59,779 nt of DNA from Clostridia bacterium (GTDB lineage: Bacteria > Bacillota > Clostridia > Christensenellales > Aristaeellaceae). Positions 32,823 through 40,091 of this stretch are shown here, piece after piece (the first letter of the stretch is position 1; each line of letters starts with the position of its first letter). The notes under the pieces were generated by a model. That model made no database searches, had not been told where the DNA came from, and saw only the letters and a program-made list of their open reading frames with translations. The DNA lies in NCBI GenBank assembly GCA_017429265.1, contig JAFRPG010000048.1:1-59779 (forward strand), written 5' to 3'. The position numbers and the translations under genes were made by a program.

Positions 32823-33797
32823 ATGGGGATTCCGGTGATCGGTTTTGCCGCCTGGTCCGGCACGGGCAAGACCACGGTGATCGAGGCGCTGGTGCGCGAG
32901 CTGACCCGGCGGAACATCCGCACGGCGGTCATCAAGCATGACGCCCACGGCTTTGAGATCGACCGCGAGGGGAAGGACAGCCGGCGATTCGCGCAGGCGG
33001 GCGCGCAGACCGTCCTCCTCACGTCCCCCGACGCGACGGCGTCGGTGCGGCGGCGGGGCAGCACGCTGGAGGAGCTGACCGCGGAGATCAGGGACGCGGA
33101 CCTGATCCTCGTCGAGGGCTTCAAAGATGCACCGATCCCGCGGATCGGCCTGTGCCGGACGGATACGGGCAAGGACTTCCCGGCGCCCCCGGAGACCTAC
33201 ATCGCCCTCGTGACGGACCGCACGGACACGCCGCCCGGCATCCCGCGCTTCGCCTTCGGGGATACGGAAGCGCTGGCCGACTTTGTGACGGGAGTGATGA
33301 AGAAGATGCCGGAGAACGATTTCACCCATTTCAATGACGAGGGCCGCGCCCGCATGGTCGATGTGGGGGAGAAGGCGGTCACCCGGCGCACGGCGACGGC
33401 GGCGGCCCGCGTGCTCGTCAGCCGGACGACCTTTGACCTGATCCGCTCCGGCGGCATGAAGAAGGGCGACGTCCTCACCGTGGCGCAGATCGCCGGGATC
33501 ATGGGCGCGAAGCGGACGCCCGACCTGATCCCGATGTGCCATCCGATCGCGCTGAGCGGCATCGATCTGAAGCTCTCCCTCGATGAGGAGCGGTGCAGCG
33601 TGGAGATCGAGGCGACCGTCTCCTGCGACGGGCGGACCGGCGTGGAGATGGAGGCCCTGACCGCAGCCTCCACGGCGGCGCTGACGGTCTATGACATGTG
33701 CAAGGCGGTCCAGAAGGACATGGTGATCACGGACGTGCGCCTCCTCTCCAAGACGGGCGGCGTGCACGGCGACTTCCGCAGGGCGGAAAACGAATGA
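32823..33797 (+). CDS. MobB-MoaC fusion protein
   Basis: Residues 1-155 are MobB-like: a P-loop WSGTGKTT (11-18), AVIKHDAHGFEIDREGKDS and LILVEGFK, as in the GTPase that aids guanylation of the cofactor. Residues about 165-324 are MoaC: ARMVDVGEKAVTRRTATA, IPMCHPIALSG (237-247), GVEMEALTAAS (273-283) and YDMCKAVQKDM. MoaC converts 3',8-cyclo-GTP to cyclic pyranopterin monophosphate. Thus an early and a late step of the pathway are joined. No internal start looks likely, as the linker is continuous. GGAGGGTGAGCC precedes the ATG. Confidence 0.93.
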   Translation: MGIPVIGFAAWSGTGKTTVIEALVRELTRRNIRTAVIKHDAHGFEIDREGKDSRRFAQAGAQTVLLTSPDATASVRRRGSTLEELTAEIRDADLILVEGFKDAPIPRIGLCRTDTGKDFPAPPETYIALVTDRTDTPPGIPRFAFGDTEALADFVTGVMKKMPENDFTHFNDEGRARMVDVGEKAVTRRTATAAARVLVSRTTFDLIRSGGMKKGDVLTVAQIAGIMGAKRTPDLIPMCHPIALSGIDLKLSLDEERCSVEIEATVSCDGRTGVEMEALTAASTAALTVYDMCKAVQKDMVITDVRLLSKTGGVHGDFRRAENE

Positions 33798-33816
33798 GAC
33801 GAAAGGATGACGGAGG

Positions 33817-34719
33817 ATGGGCTTTACGGCGGCAGTGCTGACGATCAGCGACAAGGGTTCCCGCGGGGAGCGGGAGGACAGGAGCGGCCCCCTGCTCTGC
33901 GAGCTGCTGCGGGAGGCGGGCTATGAGGTGATCCGCACGCAGATTCTGCCGGACGAGCGGGACCTGATCAGCGCGGCTCTGTGCGAGTGCTGCGATGAAA
34001 CGAAGGCAAGCCTCGTACTGACTACGGGCGGGACGGGCTTCTCGCCCCGGGACGTGACGCCCGAGGCCACCCTCGCGGTGATTGAGCGGGAGACCCCCGG
34101 CATCCCGGAGGCCATGCGGGTCGAAAGCATGAAGATCACGCCGAAGGGCTGCCTCAGCCGGAGCGCGGCGGGTATCCGGGGGCGCTCCCTGATCGTCAAC
34201 CTGCCCGGCAGCCCGAAGGCCGCGAAGGAGAACATCCTGCCGGTGCTCGGCGCCATCGGGCACGGGCTGGAGATGCTGGCCTCCGAGGGCTCGGCCGACT
34301 GCGCCACGCCGATGAAGGAGGAGACCGGGCGGCCCGCGCCCTCCGTCGACGACTGGCTGCGGGAGGCGAAGGCTTCCCCGGACGCCGCGAAGATCGGCAT
34401 GTACCTGACCCACAACGGCGTGGTCCGTGAGACGGCCCGGGCGAAGGTCCGCGGCGGGGATGATCACGCGAAACCCGTGACCGGCATGCGCTTCTCCTGC
34501 GACCGGGAGAAAGCCGCCGCCGCGGAGCGCGAGGCTCTCGCGATGGACGGCGTATACTATGTGCGCACCTGGGTCAACGAAGGCCGTCTGGCTGTGGGGG
34601 ACAGCATCATGACGGTCCTGATCGGTGCGGATATCCGCCCCCACGCGGTGAACGCCCTGAACGCCCTGGTGGGAAAGATCAAGAGCGAGTGCGTGACGGA
34701 AGAGGAACTCTACGACTGA
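33817..34719 (+). CDS. MogA/MoaB - MoaE-like fusion protein
   Basis: Residues 1-165 form a MogA/MoaB molybdopterin adenylyltransferase domain (LTISDKGSRGEREDRSG, LTTGGTGFSPRDVTPEAT, VNLPGSPKAAKENI). Residues about 187-300 (KIGMYLTHNGVVRETARAKV, VYYVRTWVNEGRL, SIMTVLIGADIRPH) resemble the MoaE-like proteins of Clostridia, related to the catalytic subunit of molybdopterin synthase. The fusion links sulfur insertion with adenylylation. No MoaD is encoded nearby, so the sulfur carrier must lie elsewhere. The MoaE call rests on motif memory and is less certain than the MogA call. It is the last gene of the operon. Confidence 0.82.
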   Translation: MGFTAAVLTISDKGSRGEREDRSGPLLCELLREAGYEVIRTQILPDERDLISAALCECCDETKASLVLTTGGTGFSPRDVTPEATLAVIERETPGIPEAMRVESMKITPKGCLSRSAAGIRGRSLIVNLPGSPKAAKENILPVLGAIGHGLEMLASEGSADCATPMKEETGRPAPSVDDWLREAKASPDAAKIGMYLTHNGVVRETARAKVRGGDDHAKPVTGMRFSCDREKAAAAEREALAMDGVYYVRTWVNEGRLAVGDSIMTVLIGADIRPHAVNALNALVGKIKSECVTEEELYD

Positions 34720-34726
34720 ACTTCTT

Positions 34727-35015
34727 TGGCTCTCACGGAAAGTTCGGAAAACCTCAAGGGAGTGGGTCCGCGCTCTGCGGAGCGCGCCAGGGGCTTTCCG
34801 ATCGCCCCTGGACCCTTCGGGATCGCCTCCTCCTTGGTAGCTGTCGGGTAAGGCCAAGAATAGAACCCAACAATCTCTTAAAAACCTGACAATCCTCAAG
34901 ATCTTTCTTTTACGGGACGGCCCCGAAGGAGTCCAGAGGGCGATCGGAAAGCCCTCTGGTGCGCCCGCAGGCGCATTCCCTCATCAGCGGAGTTTCCCTG
35001 ACGAAACGTGAAGAA
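34727..35015 (+). repeat. Structured repeat, copy B
   Basis: Left arm: CGCTCTGCGGAGCG, then CCAGGGGC/GCCCCTGG with loop TTTCCGATC (34785-34809), then ACCCTTCGGG. Right arm: GGCCCCGAAGGAGTCC, CCAGAGGGC/GCCCTCTGG with loop GATCGGAAA (about 34935-34961), TGCGCCCGCAGGCGCA and the end CGTGAAGAA. The middle (about 90 nt) is AT-richer and not conserved. It lies after the molybdenum operon. No protein is encoded. Confidence 0.87.
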
Positions 35016-35074
35016 TCACTCATTTTCTGCCGGAGGGCGGGTGCCGGAGCGCGGCATCCGCCTTTTGCGCACGG

Positions 35075-35096
35075 AAAAAGCCCGCCGGTGCGGGCT
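35075..35096 (-). terminator. Terminator of the secreted-protein gene
   Basis: AGCCCGC (35079-35085) pairs with GCGGGCT (35090-35096) around CGGT. Five T residues follow on the minus strand, 18 nt past the stop codon of the gene at 35115. Confidence 0.85.
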
Positions 35097-35114
35097 GTGA
35101 CGGTCGATCGGGTT

Positions 35115-35726
35115 TCACTTCTGCAGCGGCCAGCGCTTCTCCACCTTTGTGAGGTCCTGGCTCGTGCCGCCGAGGGAGACCCAGTGGGCGTAGATCTCGC
35201 GGATGCGCTGACCGGGGATCTCCACGCTGCCGGAGACCGTACCGTTCCCGCTCAGCTCAAAGCGCAGGGTCTGCGAGCTCTTCTGCCCCAGCGCCTGCAG
35301 GATGGAGAGGCTCTCGCCCGCGAGGCATACGCAGTAGTCCTCCATGAACACCTGGTCATACTCGCTGCCGGCGGCCCGGACGGCAAAGCGCCACTGCTGC
35401 CCGCCGACCGACAGGGTGAGGGTATCCGCGGTCAGCATGTCTTCCAGCACCAGGGTGACCGAGAGGCGCAGGGCGATCGCGTCCTCATTGGCCAGCTCCA
35501 CATAGTCGAGGAACACCAGGGCCTCAGCCCCGTCGTCGCACTGGCCGATCCAGGGCTGGCTGACGTCGCGGTAGACGATGTCGACCCCGTTCGCGTCCTC
35601 AAAGACGGCGAGCGAGGCGTCGTTCTCGAGGGCCTCGAGGTCGAAGGGGATCGCCCCGTCCTCCGCCAGGGCGGGGACCAGGAAAAGGACAGCGGTCAGG
35701 ACGAGCAGCGCGCGCAGGGCCTTCAT
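35115..35726 (-). CDS. Small secreted protein of unknown function
   Basis: I do not recognise a family. The 203-residue product starts with a signal peptide (about 1-22, PALAED). The rest is rich in beta-strand pattern and acidic residues, with one pair of nearby cysteines (DYCVCLAG). ATG 35726 is chosen because AGGAG is 9 nt upstream; ATG 35732 is too close. It has its own promoter and terminator, so it is a single-gene unit. Confidence 0.7.
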   Translation of the reverse strand: MKALRALLVLTAVLFLVPALAEDGAIPFDLEALENDASLAVFEDANGVDIVYRDVSQPWIGQCDDGAEALVFLDYVELANEDAIALRLSVTLVLEDMLTADTLTLSVGGQQWRFAVRAAGSEYDQVFMEDYCVCLAGESLSILQALGQKSSQTLRFELSGNGTVSGSVEIPGQRIREIYAHWVSLGGTSQDLTKVEKRWPLQK

Positions 35727-35756
35727 GTGCATCAGCTCCTTTGTCGGGATGGTTCC

Positions 35757-35795
35757 ATTGTACATAAAAGCAGCCGCCCGCGCAAGAGCGGCTGC
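35757..35795 (-). promoter_or_regulatory. Terminator of the YbjN operon overlapping a promoter
   Basis: GCAGCCGC (35770-35777) pairs with GCGGCTGC (35788-35795), and TTTT follows on the minus strand, ending the upstream operon. The same stretch carries TTGCGC (35785-35780) and TACAAT (35762-35757), 17 nt apart, a likely promoter for the gene at 35115-35726. Confidence 0.65.
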
Positions 35796-35820
35796 GTGAT
35801 GCATATGTAAATTCGACGGT

Positions 35821-36255
35821 TCAGCCGGCCCAGAGCGTCTTCATGATGACCGGGTAGACCTCGTCGAGGATGCTGATCAGGCGGATGAACATCTCGCGGC
35901 ACACCTCGCCCAGATCGTCCAGGCTCACGGCGGTGCCGATGTCGTAGGACACAGTGATGCTGCCGTCCGAGTAGAGGGAGAACTTCACGAAGCGATACTT
36001 GCAGTTGAGCTCGTTGAGGGTGACCAGCAGATCGGCCTTCCGCTCCTCGGGTACGGCCAGCATGCCGAGGTTGAGGACGCGGATGTCGACGTCGTTGGCG
36101 TCGGAGCGGGAAAAGAAGCGGATGATCACGTTCTTGACGACCTTTCCGTTCACGCCGGTCTCCACATAGCTCAGGCCGTTTGCCTCGTCGATCCTGTGCT
36201 TGATCTCACGCATGGTGAAGTAGTTGCTGATCTCCTGCGTGCTCCGGTATATCAT
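35821..36255 (-). CDS. YbjN domain-containing protein
   Basis: The 144-residue protein matches the YbjN (putative sensory-transduction regulator) fold, related to type III secretion chaperones: LGMLAVPEERKADLLVTLNELNCKYRFVKFSLYSDGSITVSYDI, given in part, is the core helix-strand pattern at about residues 62-105. No catalytic residues are known. It is cytoplasmic and may act as a chaperone or adaptor. The ATG overlaps the upstream stop as ATGA; it is the last gene of the operon from the M18 peptidase. Confidence 0.8.
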   Translation of the reverse strand: MIYRSTQEISNYFTMREIKHRIDEANGLSYVETGVNGKVVKNVIIRFFSRSDANDVDIRVLNLGMLAVPEERKADLLVTLNELNCKYRFVKFSLYSDGSITVSYDIGTAVSLDDLGEVCREMFIRLISILDEVYPVIMKTLWAG

Positions 36256-36821
36256 ACGGTCTTCCTTTCCGCACCGTCTCCCTCGCCTGCGGCGGGCACC
36301 AGGGGCTGGACCGAGAGGCTCCAGTGGAAACTGTTCAGCGTCAGATCCAGGCCCTGCCGGGACAGGAGGGACGCGATGTCCTCGATCAGGTTCATCATGA
36401 GGCGCGTGTTGTGTCCGCGGATCGAGCGGAACTCGCTGACCACCAGGCGCGGGAAGTCCTCGATCTGGAACAGGGAGTAGCCGTCCACGCCGATGATGGA
36501 GATCTCGTCGGGGATCTGCTGATAGCACATGCGGGGCGGGAAGTTCCACAGCCAGTCGTCCGCGCCCTGGATAAAGTCGAGGATGGTCTGGCAGGTGCCG
36601 GGCTGAAGCTGGAACGCGAGCTCGTGCTGGAGGCGGCGGAAGCGGTCGAAGACGGAGAAGGAGAGCATGTCGTTGGTGAAAACATTGACAGAAAAGCCGC
36701 CGTCTCTGTTATGCCCGGGGCGATACGCGTAACAGAAAACAGAACGAATGGCGTTCCTGCGCAACGACTCCACCCCCTGAACGTACTCGATTCCTTCAGA
36801 TTCTATGACGATTCGAAACAA
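36252..36821 (-). CDS. Uncharacterised protein upstream of the YbjN gene
   Basis: I do not recognise it. The 189-residue product lacks a signal peptide and membrane segments. Visible stretches are SVNVFTNDMLSFSVFDRFRR and GADDWLWNFPPRMCYQQIPD. The extreme start is a TTG without a clear ribosome site; initiation at the TTG of SLRRNAIRSV after GGTGGAG is also possible, so the first 20 residues are doubtful. The stop overlaps the YbjN start as ATGA, which suggests the two proteins work together. Confidence 0.6.
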   Translation of the reverse strand: MFRIVIESEGIEYVQGVESLRRNAIRSVFCYAYRPGHNRDGGFSVNVFTNDMLSFSVFDRFRRLQHELAFQLQPGTCQTILDFIQGADDWLWNFPPRMCYQQIPDEISIIGVDGYSLFQIEDFPRLVVSEFRSIRGHNTRLMMNLIEDIASLLSRQGLDLTLNSFHWSLSVQPLVPAAGEGDGAERKTV

Positions 36822-36863
36822 ACGTCAACCTTTGTTCGGGTTTTTCACCTTTTCGCGGGAAAT

Positions 36864-37787
36864 TTAATCAGTCAGTTGTATTTTTGTCAGAAAAGCGCCC
36901 AATATGCGACACACTTGCGCAATATTTCCGGGATCGGCGCGGCGGTCGCCCGGGGTGTGGCCGCCGTAGGCCCACAGGCCGAGGACGGGGGAGCGGCGGC
37001 AGGCGCAGAGGGTCAGGCCGCAGCGGAAGGCACGGCGCTCCCCGCGCAGGGGAGACCAGCGGCCGTCGGCGATGACAGGGGTCAGGCCGTCCGCGCTTCC
37101 GACGGCGCGCAGGAGGCTCCCGCAGCCGGTCGCCCGGCGGGCCGCTGCCGTCGTGAGGCAGACGAGATGGCTCCCCCGGCCGATGCGGCACAGCTGCAGG
37201 ACAAGGCGGGTCCAGGCCGTTTGCGCGTGCTCCTTGGCCCAGGCGCGGGCACCGCCGCGGTCCGCGAAGAGGAAGGCGGCCTTTCGTCTGTCCTCCGGGC
37301 CGAGCTCCGCGATCAGGGTCAGTGCCGCCGCGAGATCCGCGTCGAAGCCGGCGTTGCGCCGGTTGGCCGGCCCCCAGCGCATGAGGGCGAGGAGGCCGAC
37401 ATACACCGCGACCAGTCCCCAGAGCGCGGCCTTCACCGCACCGCCGGTCAGGTGCCAGACGAGGAGATACACGCCCAGGGCCGGGACGAGCAGCAGGGCG
37501 ATGTGCACGAGCTGCCACAGGGCCCAGAGAGCGGCGTTGCAGGGGACGGTCAGCTCGGGCAGCAGCCATCGCGCCGGGGTGTCCGGGCGTACGAGCAGGA
37601 GCAGCCCGCTGCGGTCCGGCTTTCCGGCGGTCAGGACGCGGTGCCCGGCCGGACCGCAGGTTTCGCTCCGCACGGTGCAGCCGAGCGTGCGCAGCTCTTC
37701 GCCGAGCCAGTCGAGGAAGGCGGCCTGCTGCGCCCGGGTCCTGCGCACCGGGAAGCGCTCGCCGATCAGCGTCAGATAGTCGGTCAA
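36864..37787 (-). CDS. Membrane protein, possibly a degenerate M28-type peptidase
   Basis: The 307-residue protein has an N-terminal part like M28 peptidase entries (AFLDWLGEELRTLGCTV), two membrane helices (about 87-105 and 115-135), and a C-terminal HTPGDRRADPGNIAQV resembling the last conserved block of M28 enzymes. The middle metal ligands (HxD, DExG) are not evident, so it is probably inactive or a different family. The start overlaps the TrmO stop as ATGA. Confidence in the gene is good; in the family, low. Confidence 0.6.
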   Translation of the reverse strand: MTDYLTLIGERFPVRRTRAQQAAFLDWLGEELRTLGCTVRSETCGPAGHRVLTAGKPDRSGLLLLVRPDTPARWLLPELTVPCNAALWALWQLVHIALLLVPALGVYLLVWHLTGGAVKAALWGLVAVYVGLLALMRWGPANRRNAGFDADLAAALTLIAELGPEDRRKAAFLFADRGGARAWAKEHAQTAWTRLVLQLCRIGRGSHLVCLTTAAARRATGCGSLLRAVGSADGLTPVIADGRWSPLRGERRAFRCGLTLCACRRSPVLGLWAYGGHTPGDRRADPGNIAQVCRILGAFLTKIQLTD

Positions 37788-38467
37788 GACGGACTCACCT
37801 CCGCGATCTCCGTCACGCGCAGCACGCCGTCCCGCACCGTGAAGCGCACGTTCCGCCCGGCAAAGGAGAAACCGTAGACGCGGCCGGGATCATCCTGGTA
37901 GGCCGGGCGCGGGTCGCGGGAGAGGACGGCCATCAGCGGGGTGCGCTCCTCCTCCGGCAGTCGGGCCAGGAGTTCCGGCGGGCACTCGACCGCGAGCCGC
38001 TTCTCGTCCAGCTGCGTGACAAAGCCGGACGAGGCCTGCGGGAAACTGTCGGCGTAGGGAAGATAGGGCTTGATATCGAGGATCGGGGTGCCGTCGGCCA
38101 GGTCGGCGCCGGAGACCGTGATCCCGTCCGGGTCGACGGAGACCAGGCGCACGCAGCTCAGGCCGATCGGGTTCGGGCGGAAAGGGCTGCGCGTGGCGAA
38201 AACGCCCATCCGCCGGTTGCCGCCGAGGCGCGGGGGCCGGACGGTCGGCGACCATCCCTCCCGCTGCGCGCGGTCGAAGACCCAGATCAGCCACAGATGG
38301 CTGAAGCCGTCCAGCCCGCGCAGGGCCTCCGCCCGGCGGTATGCCGGCTCGAGGACGACGCGCGTGAGGACCTCCTCCACCAGACCGCTCTGGCGGGGGA
38401 CGGCGAACTTGTCGGTGTAGGCGTTGCGGGCGCGCGCGATGATATGGCATGTGATCCCGGTGTCCAT
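37784..38467 (-). CDS. trmO: tRNA (N6-threonylcarbamoyladenosine37-N6)-methyltransferase, TrmO family
   Basis: The 227-residue protein fits TrmO/TsaA (UPF0066): VPRQSGLV, GFSHLWLIWVFD, VFATRSPFRPNPIGLS and ILDIKPYLPYADS are all present, the last two being the SAM- and substrate-binding signature. It methylates t6A at position 37 of certain tRNAs in the cytoplasm. The ATG at 38467 with TGAGG upstream is chosen over a GTG two codons before. It lies 10 nt after the aminopeptidase gene. Confidence 0.9.
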   Translation of the reverse strand: MDTGITCHIIARARNAYTDKFAVPRQSGLVEEVLTRVVLEPAYRRAEALRGLDGFSHLWLIWVFDRAQREGWSPTVRPPRLGGNRRMGVFATRSPFRPNPIGLSCVRLVSVDPDGITVSGADLADGTPILDIKPYLPYADSFPQASSGFVTQLDEKRLAVECPPELLARLPEEERTPLMAVLSRDPRPAYQDDPGRVYGFSFAGRNVRFTVRDGVLRVTEIAEVSPS

Positions 38468-38477
38468 GGCCACGGCC

Positions 38478-39782
38478 TCAGCCCAGACGGTAGCGCCCGT
38501 CGCCCAGCAGGGTCAGCGGGGCGGCGTAGAAGGCAGTCAGGGCGCGCAGCATCAGGGGCAGGTCGAGGGCGCCCGCCGTCTCCCAGGCGGAGTGCATGGC
38601 CAGCTGGGCCAGGCCGATGTCCACGGCGGGCACGGCCACATGGCGCACGGCGAGGTTGCCGAGGGTGGAGCCGCCGGGCATGTCGGAGCGGTTGGAAAAG
38701 TGCTGGACCGGCACGTCGGCCGCGCGGCAGATTTCGGTGAACAGGCCGCAGCTGACGGCGTCGGTGATGTACTTCTGGCGGGCGTTGTGCTTGATCACGA
38801 TGCCCTTGTTCATCCAGACGCGGTTGGCGGGATCGCTGTACTCGGGGTGGTTGGGGTGGACGGCGTGGGCATTGTCGGCGGAGGCCATCAGGCTGCCCGC
38901 CACCATGCGCTGGCGGTCGGCCGCGTCCATGCCGTAGAAATCGCAGACGCGCTCGATCACGTCGCCGAGGAAGCCCGCGTCCGCGCCCTGGCGCGTGCCG
39001 CTGCCGACCTCCTCGTTGTCGAAGACGCAGCAGACGGGCAGGCGGTCCGTCGGGGCGGCGGCGATCAGGGCCTCCGCACAGGACCAGGCGCATTCGAGGT
39101 CGTCCAGGCGGCCGCCGGAGATGTACTCGTCCTTCACGCCCCAGACACGGCCGGGCACCCGATTATAAAGGTAGAGATCGTGGCCGACGATGGCCTCGGG
39201 GTCGACACCGGCGGCCTCCGCCGCGCAGGCCAGCACGCTGCCGGCCGCCTGCTCGCTGCCCCAGAGGGGGAGCAGGTCGACGTTGGGCTTCCAGGCGTAG
39301 CCGTTGTTCGCCTCGCGGTTCATGTGGATCGCCACGCTCGGGATCACGCACAGGTCGCGGTCGCAGCGGACCAGGCGCGAGACGACCTCGCCGCCCTCGC
39401 GCACGACGAGACGGCCCGCCACGGAGAGCGGCCGGTCGAGCCAGGTGTACATCAGCATGCCGCCGTAGGGCTCGGCGTTGACGCGGGTGTAGCGGTCGCA
39501 CGCGCCGAGCTCGGGGTCCATCTTGAGCTTGAAGGTGGGGGAGTCGCTGTGGGCCGCCGCGATCATCATGCCTTCCGGTGCTTTTTCCGGGAGGATGAAG
39601 GCGATCAGGGCGGATTGGTTCCGCGTCACATAATAGCGGCCGCCGGCCTCCATCCGCCAGCGCTCACCCTCGTTGAGAGCGGTGAAACCGGCCTCTTCGA
39701 GCCGCTTCGCCAGCAGGCTGACCGCGTGCCAGGCCGTCGGGGCCTGATCGATAAAGGAAAGGAACCGTTCGTTTTCGCTCAT
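38478..39782 (-). CDS. M18 family aminopeptidase
   Basis: The 434-residue protein has the M18 (aspartyl/lysyl aminopeptidase) pattern. Zinc ligands appear in AAAHSDSPTF (His78), SGGRLDDLEC (Asp228 region), FDNEEVGSGT (Glu257, Glu258) and in the late His of QHFSNRSDMPGGSTLG. It is a dodecameric cytoplasmic exopeptidase that releases N-terminal residues. Length is normal. GGAGGT precedes ATG 39782. It is the first gene of a five-gene operon with TrmO and YbjN-like proteins. Confidence 0.93.
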   Translation of the reverse strand: MSENERFLSFIDQAPTAWHAVSLLAKRLEEAGFTALNEGERWRMEAGGRYYVTRNQSALIAFILPEKAPEGMMIAAAHSDSPTFKLKMDPELGACDRYTRVNAEPYGGMLMYTWLDRPLSVAGRLVVREGGEVVSRLVRCDRDLCVIPSVAIHMNREANNGYAWKPNVDLLPLWGSEQAAGSVLACAAEAAGVDPEAIVGHDLYLYNRVPGRVWGVKDEYISGGRLDDLECAWSCAEALIAAAPTDRLPVCCVFDNEEVGSGTRQGADAGFLGDVIERVCDFYGMDAADRQRMVAGSLMASADNAHAVHPNHPEYSDPANRVWMNKGIVIKHNARQKYITDAVSCGLFTEICRAADVPVQHFSNRSDMPGGSTLGNLAVRHVAVPAVDIGLAQLAMHSAWETAGALDLPLMLRALTAFYAAPLTLLGDGRYRLG

Positions 39783-39820
39783 TGCCGCGTGACCTCCGTT
39801 TGCTTGTGGATTCAGCCAAA

Positions 39821-39849
39821 AAGATAGCAAGCCGTCCTGCCTTTGTCAA
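39821..39849 (-). promoter_or_regulatory. Promoter of the M18 operon
   Basis: On the minus strand TTGACA (39849-39844) and TATCTT (39826-39821) are 17 nt apart, about 40 nt upstream of the start codon. It faces the divergent sugar-transport promoter at 39966. Confidence 0.75.
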
Positions 39850-39942
39850 GGGCGGAAAAAAACAGCAAAAAAACAGGCGGGGGCGCGCGCCGCACAGGGC
39901 TTTCCGGGCCGTTCCGCGGATGATGTTTCCAAGAAAATACAT

Positions 39943-39994
39943 TCACAGTTTGTTCATTTTTACAATTGACACAAACTGTGATTTGCGCTATATT
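39943..39994 (+). promoter_or_regulatory. Sugar-locus promoter flanked by an 11-bp inverted repeat
   Basis: TTGACA (39966-39971) and TATATT (39989-39994) are 17 nt apart. TCACAGTTTGT (39943-39953) and its exact complement ACAAACTGTGA (39971-39981) surround the -35 and reach into the spacer. The 17-nt gap suggests two half-sites for a dimeric regulator. No regulator gene is next to it. The upstream 39850-39942 stretch holds nothing else recognisable. Confidence 0.7.
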
Positions 39995-40091
39995 TGAGTA
40001 GGTTGATCATTTCTCGACAGGTACATGTTTTCCGACGGACGGCGATTTTTTCAATCGCCACCAATTTCATGTTGGACAGGGGAGCAAGCCT

